Assembly: GCA_014728295.1 (NCBI GenBank)
Contig: WJLW01000015.1
Span: forward strand, 124,001-188,000
Length of the DNA stretch: 64,000 bases
Direction: 5' to 3'
Source: Chitinivibrionales bacterium
GTDB taxonomy: Bacteria; Fibrobacterota; Chitinivibrionia; Chitinivibrionales; WJKA01
Shown: positions 9,070 to 17,485 of the stretch, one piece after another
How the letters are laid out: every line of letters begins with the position of its first letter
How positions within the stretch are numbered: the stretch's first letter is position 1
The notes under the pieces: model-generated
What the model was told of the DNA's origin: nothing
Databases searched by the model: none
What the model saw: only the letters and a program-made list of their open reading frames with translations
Position numbers and translations under genes: made by a program

Positions 9070-9444
9070 CTAATGTTTACCCAGCAAGGGGCGACGGTCT
9101 TCGATATCCGGGCAATCGCCGAGCTCGTAATCTTCGGTTGGATGCAGGATGTTGACAACTTCGAGAATGGCTTTGGCGCATTTGCCGTTTGCGTCATGTC
9201 CCATAAGGATGACGGTGTGCATGGTTTCGGGTACGCGTGGGACAACGACGACCTCTACATTGTCAATATCGGCTCGGTTGGCCAGCTCTTCAATGCCGTG
9301 CTCGATGCGACCGGTGCGCAGCGACTGCACTTTGCCGAATCGCAGGTTCTCCAATCCGCGAATCCGGGCCTTTTTGCCCTGTTTGAGAGCGGCCTGTTTT
9401 AATTTCGTAAGAAATTCCGGTAATTTGGTGTGAAGCAATTTCAT
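9070..9444 (-). CDS. Unrecognised 124-residue operon protein
   Basis: A small basic-to-acidic soluble protein: a lysine-rich N-terminal helix, then a compact alpha/beta part with VEVVVVPRVPETMHTVILMG and a C-terminal HPTEDYELGDCPDIEDRRP. Its ATG overlaps the stop of the alcohol dehydrogenase gene (ATGA), and the next gene follows after 14 bases. No family recognised; the strict coupling implies a fixed stoichiometry with its neighbours. Confidence 0.7.
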   Translation of the reverse strand: MKLLHTKLPEFLTKLKQAALKQGKKARIRGLENLRFGKVQSLRTGRIEHGIEELANRADIDNVEVVVVPRVPETMHTVILMGHDANGKCAKAILEVVNILHPTEDYELGDCPDIEDRRPLLGKH

Positions 9445-10601
9445 ACTGGTTTTGGTGATGTTCCCTTGTAGGCATGGGTATATATTTCAAGTGCGTCGTC
9501 GTATTTAATAGTTCGCGGATTGTTATTCAGCAGGCGGGTAACTTTGAGTGCAGAGCGCGCCATGTGTTCCAGCGCGTTTGCCTTTATGCCCAGGTCCTTG
9601 ATTTTTTCCGGAATATTGCACTTGCGGGAGAGTTCTCTTATCATATCAATCGCCAGATACGCCAACTGCTTCTCGGCGCGCTGTTTGCACCCGAGAACAC
9701 GGGCGATCTGTGCGTATTTGGCAATGCAACACGATACGTTGAATTCCATCACATACGGCAGTAAAAGCGAATTTGCCGTACCATGGCTAATACCGAATTC
9801 TCCCCCCAACGGATACGCCAATGCATGCACGGCAGCCGTATTGATCGAACCCAGGCACAATCCGCCGTACAGGCTGCCCAGCGACATCGCCGTACGCACG
9901 GCGATATTATCTCCATGCTCGCAGGCTTCGACAATATTTGCACCAAGGTGGCGAATACCTTCGACAGCATGACAATCCACAACAGGGTGCGCAAAACGAT
10001 TGGTAAAAGCTTCAATACAATGCGTCATTGCGTCCATGCCGGTCGCTGCTGTAAGGTGGGACGGCATACTTATGGTCAAGTTCGGATCGATAATGGCAAC
10101 ATCAGGAATAAGCTCGGGACTGACAGCCCCGATCTTAAGCTGTTGCTCGGTGTCGGTGAGAATGGCTATGGGCGATACTTCACTTCCCGTCCCGGAGGTA
10201 GTCGGCAAGGCGATAAGACCGGCATTCCGCTTGTGCTGAATCTGGTCGATCCCGGCAATATCCCTGAATGTTTCGTCAGTATCAAATACGATACTGAGGA
10301 GTTTGGCCAGATCAATCGTCGATCCTCCGCCAATCGCGATGAACATTTCAGGATTGTGCAGTCTGGCCAGTTTCAGGATACTTTCAAAGGTGCTGATCTT
10401 CGGTTCCGGCTCGACTTCCGAGCAAATATGGATATTCTGGGATTGCAGAGAATCGGTAATGTCATGGGCTACTGCAACAAGTGCCGGATCGCAGACAATA
10501 AAAATGCGCTCATAGGGGGTGCAATGCATCGCCAGCTTCGAGCGCGCTCCCTCACCAAATTCGATATTTGACGGCTGGCGGAGTGTGATAGGAAGAATCA
10601 T
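9441..10601 (-). CDS. Iron-containing alcohol dehydrogenase (Fe-ADH family)
   Basis: A 386-residue enzyme from ATG 10601; an in-frame extension to 10781 adds 60 residues that do not fit the family. GGGSTIDLAK and TTSGTGSEVSP bind NAD(P), and GMDAMTHCIEAF together with HALAYPLGGEFGISHG hold the metal-binding Asp/His set. Such enzymes interconvert short alcohols or hydroxyacids and aldehydes or ketones in fermentation. It is the promoter-proximal gene of an operon of six tightly packed genes, so its substrate is probably made or used by the unassigned proteins downstream. Confidence 0.88.
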   Translation of the reverse strand: MILPITLRQPSNIEFGEGARSKLAMHCTPYERIFIVCDPALVAVAHDITDSLQSQNIHICSEVEPEPKISTFESILKLARLHNPEMFIAIGGGSTIDLAKLLSIVFDTDETFRDIAGIDQIQHKRNAGLIALPTTSGTGSEVSPIAILTDTEQQLKIGAVSPELIPDVAIIDPNLTISMPSHLTAATGMDAMTHCIEAFTNRFAHPVVDCHAVEGIRHLGANIVEACEHGDNIAVRTAMSLGSLYGGLCLGSINTAAVHALAYPLGGEFGISHGTANSLLLPYVMEFNVSCCIAKYAQIARVLGCKQRAEKQLAYLAIDMIRELSRKCNIPEKIKDLGIKANALEHMARSALKVTRLLNNNPRTIKYDDALEIYTHAYKGTSPKPV

Positions 10602-10845
10602 AGGATAAAGGGCCTTGCAAAAAATTACCCGCAAAAGGAGATAAAATACACGCGGGGTGGTGATTTCAGCAAAAAATCGGCCGTTATTCGCAGCAAATTG
10701 CCATAAAGGCAGGCAGATTTGACAGTACTCTTTGATTGCAGCGTAAGTCCAGGTGGAGCAGCAGATCGACAAGTTACGCAAATCACTTCCGCACCAAACA
10801 AAGAGCCGTAATCCATAAATGAACTGCAGCTCCGAATTTGTGGTT

Positions 10846-10962
10846 TAGACTCTCAGTCGGTAACTTAAACGATTTTTGCGTATGTTTTTCGCAACATATC
10901 AAGATCGATTCCGTCTGACCTCTGACGGCTGACGTCTGACCTCTACGGCGAAGCCGGTTTAG
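10846..10962 (+). repeat. 117-bp dispersed intergenic repeat, copy A
   Basis: This block reads TAGACTCTCAG to CCGGTTTAG and is matched over its full length, without gaps, by the complement of 56268-56384, with about 9 differences by eye (roughly 92 percent). Inside, TCTGAC/CTGACG units recur and a small hairpin CGGC-GAA-GCCG closes one end. It lies in the non-coding gap between the alcohol dehydrogenase and MerR genes. Both copies are outside genes, like REP/BIME or miniature elements. Confidence 0.85.
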
Positions 10963-11036
10963 TATTCGTTTGTAGCGTTAGATTTTCTTGCGATTAATCG
11001 TGTGCGATTTGTCATCAATGACGGAGGGAAACAAGC

Positions 11037-11474
11037 CTATTTGTCAGGCCCCTGCGCTTCATCGGAATTATTATCAAACTCGACTGATGCCTTAAACATC
11101 TCCTCAGAAAAAGACTCATCTTCGCCGGTATAGGCCTTCTTTTTCTCGAGGGGCAGCAGATTAATCTCCTCTTCGATTTCTTCCATAAATTGTGCCCGCG
11201 CCTCTTCATTGAGTTTTTTCAGCAGTTTTTGAATTTCAATAACGCCTGAAATATTGACTCGTTTGACGGTAGTCAGATATTGAATATAAGCAAGTACATC
11301 GATATCATTCAGTGAATAGAGACGACGATTGCCGTCGGTACGGGTAGGATGAATCAAGCCGCGCTCTTCGTAGAAACGCAGAACTCTGGGTTTTACATTC
11401 AGAATTTCGGCAACAGTTCCGATAGCAAAAAGAGGCTTATTACTATCTATTTTTCGTGGCATGACAGAATTCAA
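11037..11474 (-). CDS. MerR-family transcriptional regulator (HspR/GlnR-like)
   Basis: A 145-residue regulator: winged helix at about residues 15-85 (FAIGTVAEILNVKPRVLRFY, then GNRRLYSLNDIDVLAYIQYL), then a charged coiled-coil and an acidic tail without cysteines, so not a metal sensor. Start choice is uncertain: TTG 11474 has GGAAG at good distance, ATG 11462 lies four codons further in. It is the last gene of a three-gene operon after a sigma factor and an IscA-like gene, which suggests a linked stress or redox response. Confidence 0.82.
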   Translation of the reverse strand: MNSVMPRKIDSNKPLFAIGTVAEILNVKPRVLRFYEERGLIHPTRTDGNRRLYSLNDIDVLAYIQYLTTVKRVNISGVIEIQKLLKKLNEEARAQFMEEIEEEINLLPLEKKKAYTGEDESFSEEMFKASVEFDNNSDEAQGPDK

Positions 11475-11510
11475 AATAACTTCCGCATTCTGTTAAAACA
11501 ATCCACTTGA

Positions 11511-11804
11511 CTATTTTTCTGCATCACCGGGGGCCATCGGCGTAACGGCAAAGCCTGATTGTTCCTGGGTTTCAATGTAATCAAAGACCTGACCTTCGAC
11601 ATTTTTGACGGTTTCAGGATCGAGTAGCAGAATTTCCTTTCCGTTATCCCCTGTAATAGCGGTATCGGCATCGGATTTAGCATCCAGCGTCATTTTGAAC
11701 TTATTCTCATCCTGTCTCAGGCGAATACATCCGTTTTCCTCGGTGGCTTTGCTCTGGATAAGGTCTTGCAATTTTTGCTGAGCTTTGCCGGTAACTTTAA
11801 GCAT
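11511..11804 (-). CDS. IscA/HesB-fold protein lacking the cluster cysteines
   Basis: A 97-residue protein that starts like A-type Fe-S carriers (MLKVTGKAQQKLQDLI) and keeps the beta-rich core, but has a single cysteine (NGCIRL near residue 26) and no C-terminal CxC. It therefore probably cannot hold a 2Fe-2S cluster in the usual way and may be a binding or regulatory relative. AAGGAG precedes the start at the ideal distance. It lies between the sigma factor and MerR genes with gaps of 30 and 36 bases. Confidence 0.75.
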   Translation of the reverse strand: MLKVTGKAQQKLQDLIQSKATEENGCIRLRQDENKFKMTLDAKSDADTAITGDNGKEILLLDPETVKNVEGQVFDYIETQEQSGFAVTPMAPGDAEK

Positions 11805-11834
11805 ATTTTCTCCTTTGCACGGGGTACACTCTAT

Positions 11835-12680
11835 TTAATTATATATACGCAGATTCATCGATCGCGCGCATTTTTTGAGTTTTTCGAGTGCGCGACTCTT
11901 TATGCGGGTTACTTTTTCGCGCGGCAGGCTGCAAATTGCACCGATATCATCCAGCGAAAACGTGCACTCTTTGCCAATGCCGAAGTAAAGTTGAACAATC
12001 TCTTTTTCGAGCGGTTCGAGCCCGTCGAGCAATTGGCTGATTTCACTATTAAACAAGGATGACAACGCCTCATTCTCAAACGATTCTTCGTCTTGGCTGA
12101 GATCCAGATCGGCAAAGGTTGATTTGCCGTCATCGCTGAGCGGAGCATCGAGTGATTTGTGGGCAGCACCGGCACGCAAAGCTGTTTGAACGGCACTTTC
12201 ACGCAGTTCCAGTTCGGTCGCAATTTCCTGAGTGCTGGGTAAACGATTGTGCTTTTGCTCCAGGCGTGAGCGGGCTTTCAAGATTTTGTGCAAGGTTCCA
12301 ACTTGAGTCAAGGGCAATTTCATAATGCGCGATTGATTTGCCAATGCCTGCAGTATGGCCTGCCGGACCCACCAGACAGCATATGATATGAACTTGAAAT
12401 TCTTTTTTTCATCAAATTTTTTGGCGGCCCGGATAAGCCCACAGTTGCCCTCATTGATAAGATCGCTCATTGGCAAGCCCTGGTTGCGATAATTACCGGC
12501 AACACTGACAACAAACCGCAGGTTTGCCTTTACCAGCTTTTCCAATGCCTTCTGGTCGCCTTCATGAATTCGCTTTGCAAGCTCTACTTCTTCGGCCCGC
12601 TTCAAAGCCTTGGTTTTGCTGATATCACGCAAATAAAGACTCAGGCTGACATTTTCATCCATTCTGGTCGGTTCAATCAT
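11835..12680 (-). CDS. RNA polymerase sigma-70 family factor (group 2, RpoD/RpoS-like)
   Basis: A 281-residue factor with region 1.2 (LSLYLRDISKTKALKRAEEV), region 2 for -10 recognition (NLRFVVSVAGNYRNQGLPMSDLINEGN, with the WWVRQAI helix), region 3 and region 4 (LDDIGAICSLPREKVTRIKSRALEKLKK). It lacks region 1.1, so it is an alternative, primary-like factor rather than the housekeeping one. In region 4 LPREKVTRIKS replaces the usual VTRERIRQIE, so its -35 preference may differ. ATG at 12662 is a possible later start. First gene of the sigma/IscA-like/MerR operon. Confidence 0.9.
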   Translation of the reverse strand: MIEPTRMDENVSLSLYLRDISKTKALKRAEEVELAKRIHEGDQKALEKLVKANLRFVVSVAGNYRNQGLPMSDLINEGNCGLIRAAKKFDEKKNFKFISYAVWWVRQAILQALANQSRIMKLPLTQVGTLHKILKARSRLEQKHNRLPSTQEIATELELRESAVQTALRAGAAHKSLDAPLSDDGKSTFADLDLSQDEESFENEALSSLFNSEISQLLDGLEPLEKEIVQLYFGIGKECTFSLDDIGAICSLPREKVTRIKSRALEKLKKCARSMNLRIYN

Positions 12681-12738
12681 AATTCAACCACAGGTTTGGC
12701 ATTGTTTGTTAGAAAAAAATTGCAAAAACATTCGAATT

Positions 12739-12766
12739 AAGTTAGTTATCATCTAATAATTAACTA
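12739..12766. promoter_or_regulatory. Imperfect palindrome between sigma factor and methyltransferase genes
   Basis: AGTTAGTTAT and ATAATTAACT form arms around CATCTA with one mismatch. It lies about 60-90 bases upstream of the sigma factor start, on the side that also feeds the methyltransferase gene, so an operator is plausible. AT-rich palindromes also arise by chance. Confidence 0.3.
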
Positions 12767-12959
12767 AGCTACCATATTTTTGGTTACCAGCATCACTTGA
12801 AAATGTAATATAAATTATCTATATTGATGTATCAATAGTTGAGATTGTATACGAGGATTTTTGAAGTTTTTTTACGGAATATGCAGAAAACAAGCAGCTT
12901 AGTTTAAATAATAGAGTAATTCACGTACATGAACTCAAACGTATCAGAAGGAGGAAAGC

Positions 12960-13721
12960 ATGCCGATTGTGAAAGAGTACGAGATCGTTTTCCCGCAACT
13001 CGACAACAGTCTGTCACAGGATAAGGAGTGGGTTGTTATCAATTATGGTGACGATGCCGAAAAGATAAGATTACATGATTATGATAAGATTTACAACATA
13101 CCAGGACTATATGAAGGTATTTTTTATGAACACCTCAAATGCCAGTCGCCTGAAACAATAGTCGGCATGTTCGAGGACATGCTGGAGAAGGCCGAATTTA
13201 ATCCGGCCAAACTGCGTGTCTTTGATTTCGGTGCAGGAAATGGCATGGTGGGAGAGCGCGTCCGTGAGGCAGGCTGCAATTTTCTGGTCGGCGCCGACAT
13301 ACTTTCCGAGGCAAAAGAAGCGACTCTCAGAGACCGACCCGAAGTATACGATGATTATCTGGTAACCGATATGTCAGCACTCGGTGTTCAGGAAATCGCG
13401 AAATTGAAAGAATGCAAATTCAACGGACTGGTAACAGTTGCAGCGCTCGGATTTGGTGACATACCACCGGCAGCATTTGTGAATGCATTTAATCTTGTTG
13501 AAGAAGGTGGCTGGATCGGTTTTAATATCAAAGACACTTTTCTTTCCGACCGGGATCGCACCGGCTACAGAAACATTATATCGGAATTAATCGACAACAA
13601 CCTTATTATTCACGATTCGAAGCGTTACCGCCACCGGTATTCAACCAGCGGCGAAGAGCTGTACTACCAGGCTATCGTCGGCAAAAAAATGAAAGATTTT
13701 GTAATCCCTTCAGCGAATTAA
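12960..13721 (+). CDS. SAM-dependent methyltransferase (class I)
   Basis: A 253-residue cytoplasmic enzyme. Residues about 82-92 read VFDFGAGNGMVGE, the glycine-rich SAM-binding motif I, followed by an acidic residue at the end of strand 2 (GADILSEA). AGAAGGAGGAAAG precedes the ATG. It stands six bases upstream of a betaine-type transporter operon in an osmolyte island, so a role in making a methylated osmolyte is tempting, but it does not look like the known glycine-sarcosine methyltransferases to me. Substrate unknown. Confidence 0.8.
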   Translation: MPIVKEYEIVFPQLDNSLSQDKEWVVINYGDDAEKIRLHDYDKIYNIPGLYEGIFYEHLKCQSPETIVGMFEDMLEKAEFNPAKLRVFDFGAGNGMVGERVREAGCNFLVGADILSEAKEATLRDRPEVYDDYLVTDMSALGVQEIAKLKECKFNGLVTVAALGFGDIPPAAFVNAFNLVEEGGWIGFNIKDTFLSDRDRTGYRNIISELIDNNLIIHDSKRYRHRYSTSGEELYYQAIVGKKMKDFVIPSAN

Positions 13722-13727
13722 TTCCGC

Positions 13728-14513
13728 ATGATAGAGGTGTGGGAAGCGTCAAAAAAATTTCCCGGCGGGAATCTTGCAGTTCGCGACATATCTTTTGTTA
13801 TGCCAAAAGGCGAACTACTGGTACTCGTCGGGCTTTCCGGCTGCGGCAAAACAACTACCCTGAAAATGATAAACCGCCTGGTGGAAGCCGACAGCGGAAA
13901 AATCCGCATAGACGGCATCAATATCAAAGAGTGGGATCCGATTGAACTGAGAAGAAACATCGGCTATGCCATCCAGGAAACCGGTCTGTTGCCACACTTG
14001 ACAGTAGCTAAAAATGTCGGCCTTGTTCCCCGGCTCAAGAAATGGCCGGAGGAAAAAATCAATGAAATCGTCACTACGATGATGTCGATGGTACGGCTCG
14101 AGCCCAAAGAATTTGCGCACCGGTATCCGCATGAGCTCTCCGGGGGTCAGAGACAACGGGTGGGCGTTGCACGCGCCCTGGCCGCTGAGCCCCGCATAAT
14201 GCTTATGGATGAGCCATTCGGCGCGCTCGACCCGGTAACCCGGGAAGAATTGCAGGATGAATTTATTGCCTTGCAGCAGAAACTGAAGAAGACCATCATC
14301 TTTGTTACCCATGACATTTTTGAAGCAGTTAAGCTGGGAGACCGCATTGCAATTATGAACAACGGTTGCATTGAGCAGCTTTCGTATCCCGAATCCATTC
14401 TCAAAAATCCGGCAACGCCGTTTGTAAAAAAGCTCATTGGCCGCCATCGCGAGTATCTCCTGCAATGCGCCCATGCAAGCAACGCGCATAAAGACCAATA
14501 TGAACCTGCTTGA
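13728..14513 (+). CDS. Glycine betaine/choline-type ABC transporter ATPase (OpuCA/ProV-like)
   Basis: A 261-residue ATPase. Walker A is GLSGCGKTT (about residues 36-44), the Q-loop is YAIQETGLLPHLTV, the signature is LSGGQRQRVGVARAL and Walker B is IMLMDEPFGALDPVTR. The QETGLLPH Q-loop and GALDPVTR D-loop are typical for quaternary-amine importers. The C-terminal CBS pair of OpuCA is absent, so salt sensing by CBS domains is not expected. Overlaps the permease gene by 14 bases. Confidence 0.88.
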   Translation: MIEVWEASKKFPGGNLAVRDISFVMPKGELLVLVGLSGCGKTTTLKMINRLVEADSGKIRIDGINIKEWDPIELRRNIGYAIQETGLLPHLTVAKNVGLVPRLKKWPEEKINEIVTTMMSMVRLEPKEFAHRYPHELSGGQRQRVGVARALAAEPRIMLMDEPFGALDPVTREELQDEFIALQQKLKKTIIFVTHDIFEAVKLGDRIAIMNNGCIEQLSYPESILKNPATPFVKKLIGRHREYLLQCAHASNAHKDQYEPA

Positions 14514-15135
14514 ATTTATAGTGCAGCGAAATAACGAAATCGCCGTCCTGACCGTAGAACACATAACGTTGACGGTGACGGCCGTGGTTATGGCGGTCGC
14601 GGTTGGAGTACCTTCCGGCATCGTCATCACGCGTATCACCTGGCTTTCAAAATGGGTTCTGGGCGTCGCCGGGATAATCCAGACGATTCCCAGTCTGGCA
14701 CTGCTGGGTTTTTTGCTGCCCCTGCCGATTATCGGCGGCATCGGTGCAAAGCCGGCAGTTGCAGCGCTTTTTCTCTATTCGCTTCTCGCTATTATTCGCA
14801 ATACCTATACCGGCATCAAAGAAGTTGACCGTGCTATTGTCGAAGCGGCCAAGGGCATGGGCATGTCACCCTGGCAGCTTTTGCGCATGGTTGAGCTGCC
14901 GCTGGCTTCTCCCATGATTCTGGCGGGAATTCGCATCTCTACTGTTATTTGCGTCGGCGTTGCGACGCTCTGTGCAGCAATTGGTGCGGGGGGTCTTGGT
15001 CAATATATTTTCAGAGGGATATCGATGGTAAATAATACCATGATTCTGGCCGGAGCAGTACCGTCCGCACTGCTCGCGCTACTGTTTGACTCACTGCTCG
15101 GCTTGCTTGAAAAACGATTGAAAATACCAAACTGA
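14500..15135 (+). CDS. Glycine betaine/choline-type ABC transporter permease (OpuCB-like)
   Basis: An inner-membrane permease of 211 residues from ATG 14500; an earlier in-frame start at 14437 would lie deep in the ATPase gene. About five or six hydrophobic helices are visible. The permease loop EAAKGMGMSPWQLLRMVELPLASP is the EAA motif that docks on the ATPase. The next gene encodes the binding protein, completing a three-part importer for compatible solutes. Confidence 0.87.
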   Translation: MNLLEFIVQRNNEIAVLTVEHITLTVTAVVMAVAVGVPSGIVITRITWLSKWVLGVAGIIQTIPSLALLGFLLPLPIIGGIGAKPAVAALFLYSLLAIIRNTYTGIKEVDRAIVEAAKGMGMSPWQLLRMVELPLASPMILAGIRISTVICVGVATLCAAIGAGGLGQYIFRGISMVNNTMILAGAVPSALLALLFDSLLGLLEKRLKIPN

Positions 15136-15172
15136 TTTTACACTTCACCGTACACTTAACAAAGGTTGCATC

Positions 15173-16093
15173 ATGATGTGGTCACGTTCAGCCATTTTCT
15201 CCTTAGTGGCATGCGCCACGTTGCTGGCCGCTCTTACGAGTTGCACAAGGAAATCATCAACACTTGTCGTGGGCTCGAAAAATTTCACCGAGCAGGTAAT
15301 CCTTGGTGAAATGATAAGCCTGCTCATTGATGAAGCAAAGGATGAAGAACCGCTCACGGTCAACAAAAAACTGAATCTGGGCGGGACCTTTGTCTGCTTT
15401 AACGCGCTGAAAGGCGGCAACCTCGATCTGTATGCAGAATATACCGGCACCGGACTGACCGCCATGCTTGACAGGGAAGCTATCAGCAATCCTGACAGTG
15501 CGTTCCGCATAGTCAAAGATCAGTTTGATGCAAAGTGGAATTTGCACTGGCTCCCGCCACTGGGATTTAATAACACCTACACACTGACCATGCGGGTGAG
15601 CCAGGCGGAGTCGCTGGGGATTTCGAAAATATCCGAGCTGGAAGCATACGCCGACAGGCTGCAGCCGGGATTTAATCACGAATTCCTTGAACGCCCCGAC
15701 GGCTATCCTGGATTAATCAAGCACTATGGATTTGAATTCGAGCGCTCACCTAAAGAAATGGATCTGGGCCTGATGTATAAAGCAATTGCCGATAAGCGCG
15801 TGGACGTTATCTGCGGTTTTGCCACCGATGGACGCATTCCGGCATTCAACCTGGTACAGCTCGAGGACGACAAAGGCTTTTTTCCCCCGTACGAAGCTGC
15901 TATTGTGATTCGCAAAGAAACAGCCAAAGCACATCCCGGCGTTGTCATTCAGCTCGAAAAGCTATCCGGCCGCATCTCAAACAAGGACATGGCTGACATG
16001 AATTATCAGGTGGACGAAAAGGGAGCAGTACCCAAAATTATCGCTCGTCAATTTCTTGTCAAGAAAGGACTACTCACAAAATCCGCACCATAA
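15173..16093 (+). CDS. Glycine betaine/choline-binding lipoprotein (OpuCC-like)
   Basis: A 306-residue protein with a lipoprotein signal: basic start, hydrophobic helix and lipobox LTSC near residue 23, so it is anchored at the membrane. The mature part begins LVVGSKNFTEQVILGEMI, the near-invariant start of the OpuAC/OsmF family, and contains the two-lobe pattern with LDLYAEYTGTGLTAML. It captures betaine, choline or a related amine for the adjacent permease. No aromatic-cage assignment was attempted. Confidence 0.9.
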   Translation: MMWSRSAIFSLVACATLLAALTSCTRKSSTLVVGSKNFTEQVILGEMISLLIDEAKDEEPLTVNKKLNLGGTFVCFNALKGGNLDLYAEYTGTGLTAMLDREAISNPDSAFRIVKDQFDAKWNLHWLPPLGFNNTYTLTMRVSQAESLGISKISELEAYADRLQPGFNHEFLERPDGYPGLIKHYGFEFERSPKEMDLGLMYKAIADKRVDVICGFATDGRIPAFNLVQLEDDKGFFPPYEAAIVIRKETAKAHPGVVIQLEKLSGRISNKDMADMNYQVDEKGAVPKIIARQFLVKKGLLTKSAP

Positions 16094-16174
16094 TTTCACT
16101 GCTGCGCAGTAAAACATTCATGAGGCAGCAACACGGTTCACTGCGTACTCAATATAAACAAAAGGATATTTGCT

Positions 16175-17485
16175 ATGGCTCGTTCAGAAAAGCAAAAAAA
16201 TATATCTGTTCGCATACACCCGGAAACAACCTCTACCAACTGGAAAGACTGGAAATGGCATCTGCAGCATTCCGTCAAATCAATTGACACTTTCCAGAAG
16301 CTGACCGGCATCGAATTCGATTTAAAGCAGCGCGTCCATTACGAACAGGTGCTGAATCAATTCCCACTTTCGATTACGCCATATTACTTGTCATTGATCG
16401 ACGAGACCAATTATCGACAGGACCCTGTCTTCATTCAATCGTTCCCCAATATCGCCGAGTTGACCGTCAAGAAGTGGGACATCCAGGATCCACTGGCCGA
16501 AGACAAGGATTCACCCGTTCCGGGAATCACCCATCGCTATCCCGACCGGGTGTTGTTTCACGTCAGCAATATCTGCTCTATGTATTGCCGGCACTGCACC
16601 CGCAAGCGCAAGGTCGGCGATCATGACTTCATTCCCGACAAGGGGGAAATCGAGAAGGGAATCGATTACATACGCAAAACGCCAACGGTGAGAGACGTAT
16701 TGCTCTCCGGCGGGGATCCGCTGATGATGTCGGATCGAAAACTGGCCTGGCTGCTCGATGAAATCGCTGCGATTCAACATGTGGAAGTGATTCGCATCGG
16801 GACACGCATGCCCGTGGTACTGCCCTACCGCATTACCGATAATCTCATTGATGTTTTCAAGCAGCACAAGAATCTCTGGATCAACACCCATTTCAACCAT
16901 CCCCGGGAAATAACCGATTCGTCCCGACGGGCACTTAGAATGCTGGCCGACGCCGGAATACCGCTTGGAAACCAGACGGTGTTGCTTGCAGGAGTCAACG
17001 ATTGCCCGCGTATTATCAAGCGCCTGGTACACCTGCTGGTAGAAAACCGGGTGCGTCCCTACTACCTGTACCAATGCGACCTCTCCGAAGGACTCAGTCA
17101 CTTCCGCACACCCATCGGCAAGGGCATACAAATCATAGAAAGCCTGATCGGTCATACCAGCGGCTTTGCCGTCCCTACCTATGTGGTGGATGCACCGGGC
17201 GGTGGCGGCAAAATTCCGGTGATGCCTCATTACCTCATCTCACTTTCGACCAATAAGGTTGTCTTGCGCAACTACGAAGGGGTACTGACAACCTACCGTG
17301 AGCCTGATTCGTATGAGACGGAATTCTGCGATCGCAACTGCGACAATTGTAAATTGCAACTGAACCTTGAGGAATCAAGCGAACTCAACAGCATCGGTAT
17401 CGAAAAACTGCTCAGCGATCACGATGAAACAATTTCGCTGGTTCCCGAGGAAACCGAACGCGTCATGAGGAGGAACGGCGATTGA
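16175..17485 (+). CDS. ablA: Lysine 2,3-aminomutase (radical SAM, PLP)
   Basis: A 436-residue enzyme turning L-lysine into L-beta-lysine. C134, C138 and C141 in [12 protein letters not shown] bind the 4Fe-4S cluster with SAM. K346 in [11 protein letters not shown] is the PLP lysine. D302 (YQCDLSEG) and D339 (YVVDAPGG) keep exactly the spacing of the clostridial pair D293/D330 that binds the lysine side-chain amine, so lysine rather than glutamate or arginine is the expected substrate. AAAGGA precedes the ATG. With the acetyltransferase at 19.8 kb it makes N-epsilon-acetyl-beta-lysine, an osmolyte. Confidence 0.93.
   Translation: MARSEKQKNISVRIHPETTSTNWKDWKWHLQHSVKSIDTFQKLTGIEFDLKQRVHYEQVLNQFPLSITPYYLSLIDETNYRQDPVFIQSFPNIAELTVKKWDIQDPLAEDKDSPVPGITHRYPDRVLFHVSNICSMYCRHCTRKRKVGDHDFIPDKGEIEKGIDYIRKTPTVRDVLLSGGDPLMMSDRKLAWLLDEIAAIQHVEVIRIGTRMPVVLPYRITDNLIDVFKQHKNLWINTHFNHPREITDSSRRALRMLADAGIPLGNQTVLLAGVNDCPRIIKRLVHLLVENRVRPYYLYQCDLSEGLSHFRTPIGKGIQIIESLIGHTSGFAVPTYVVDAPGGGGKIPVMPHYLISLSTNKVVLRNYEGVLTTYREPDSYETEFCDRNCDNCKLQLNLEESSELNSIGIEKLLSDHDETISLVPEETERVMRRNGD

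Noticed and set aside
9783-10571. Open frame of 262 codons opposite the alcohol dehydrogenase gene
   Set aside because: No family resemblance and fully antisense to a well-conserved enzyme.
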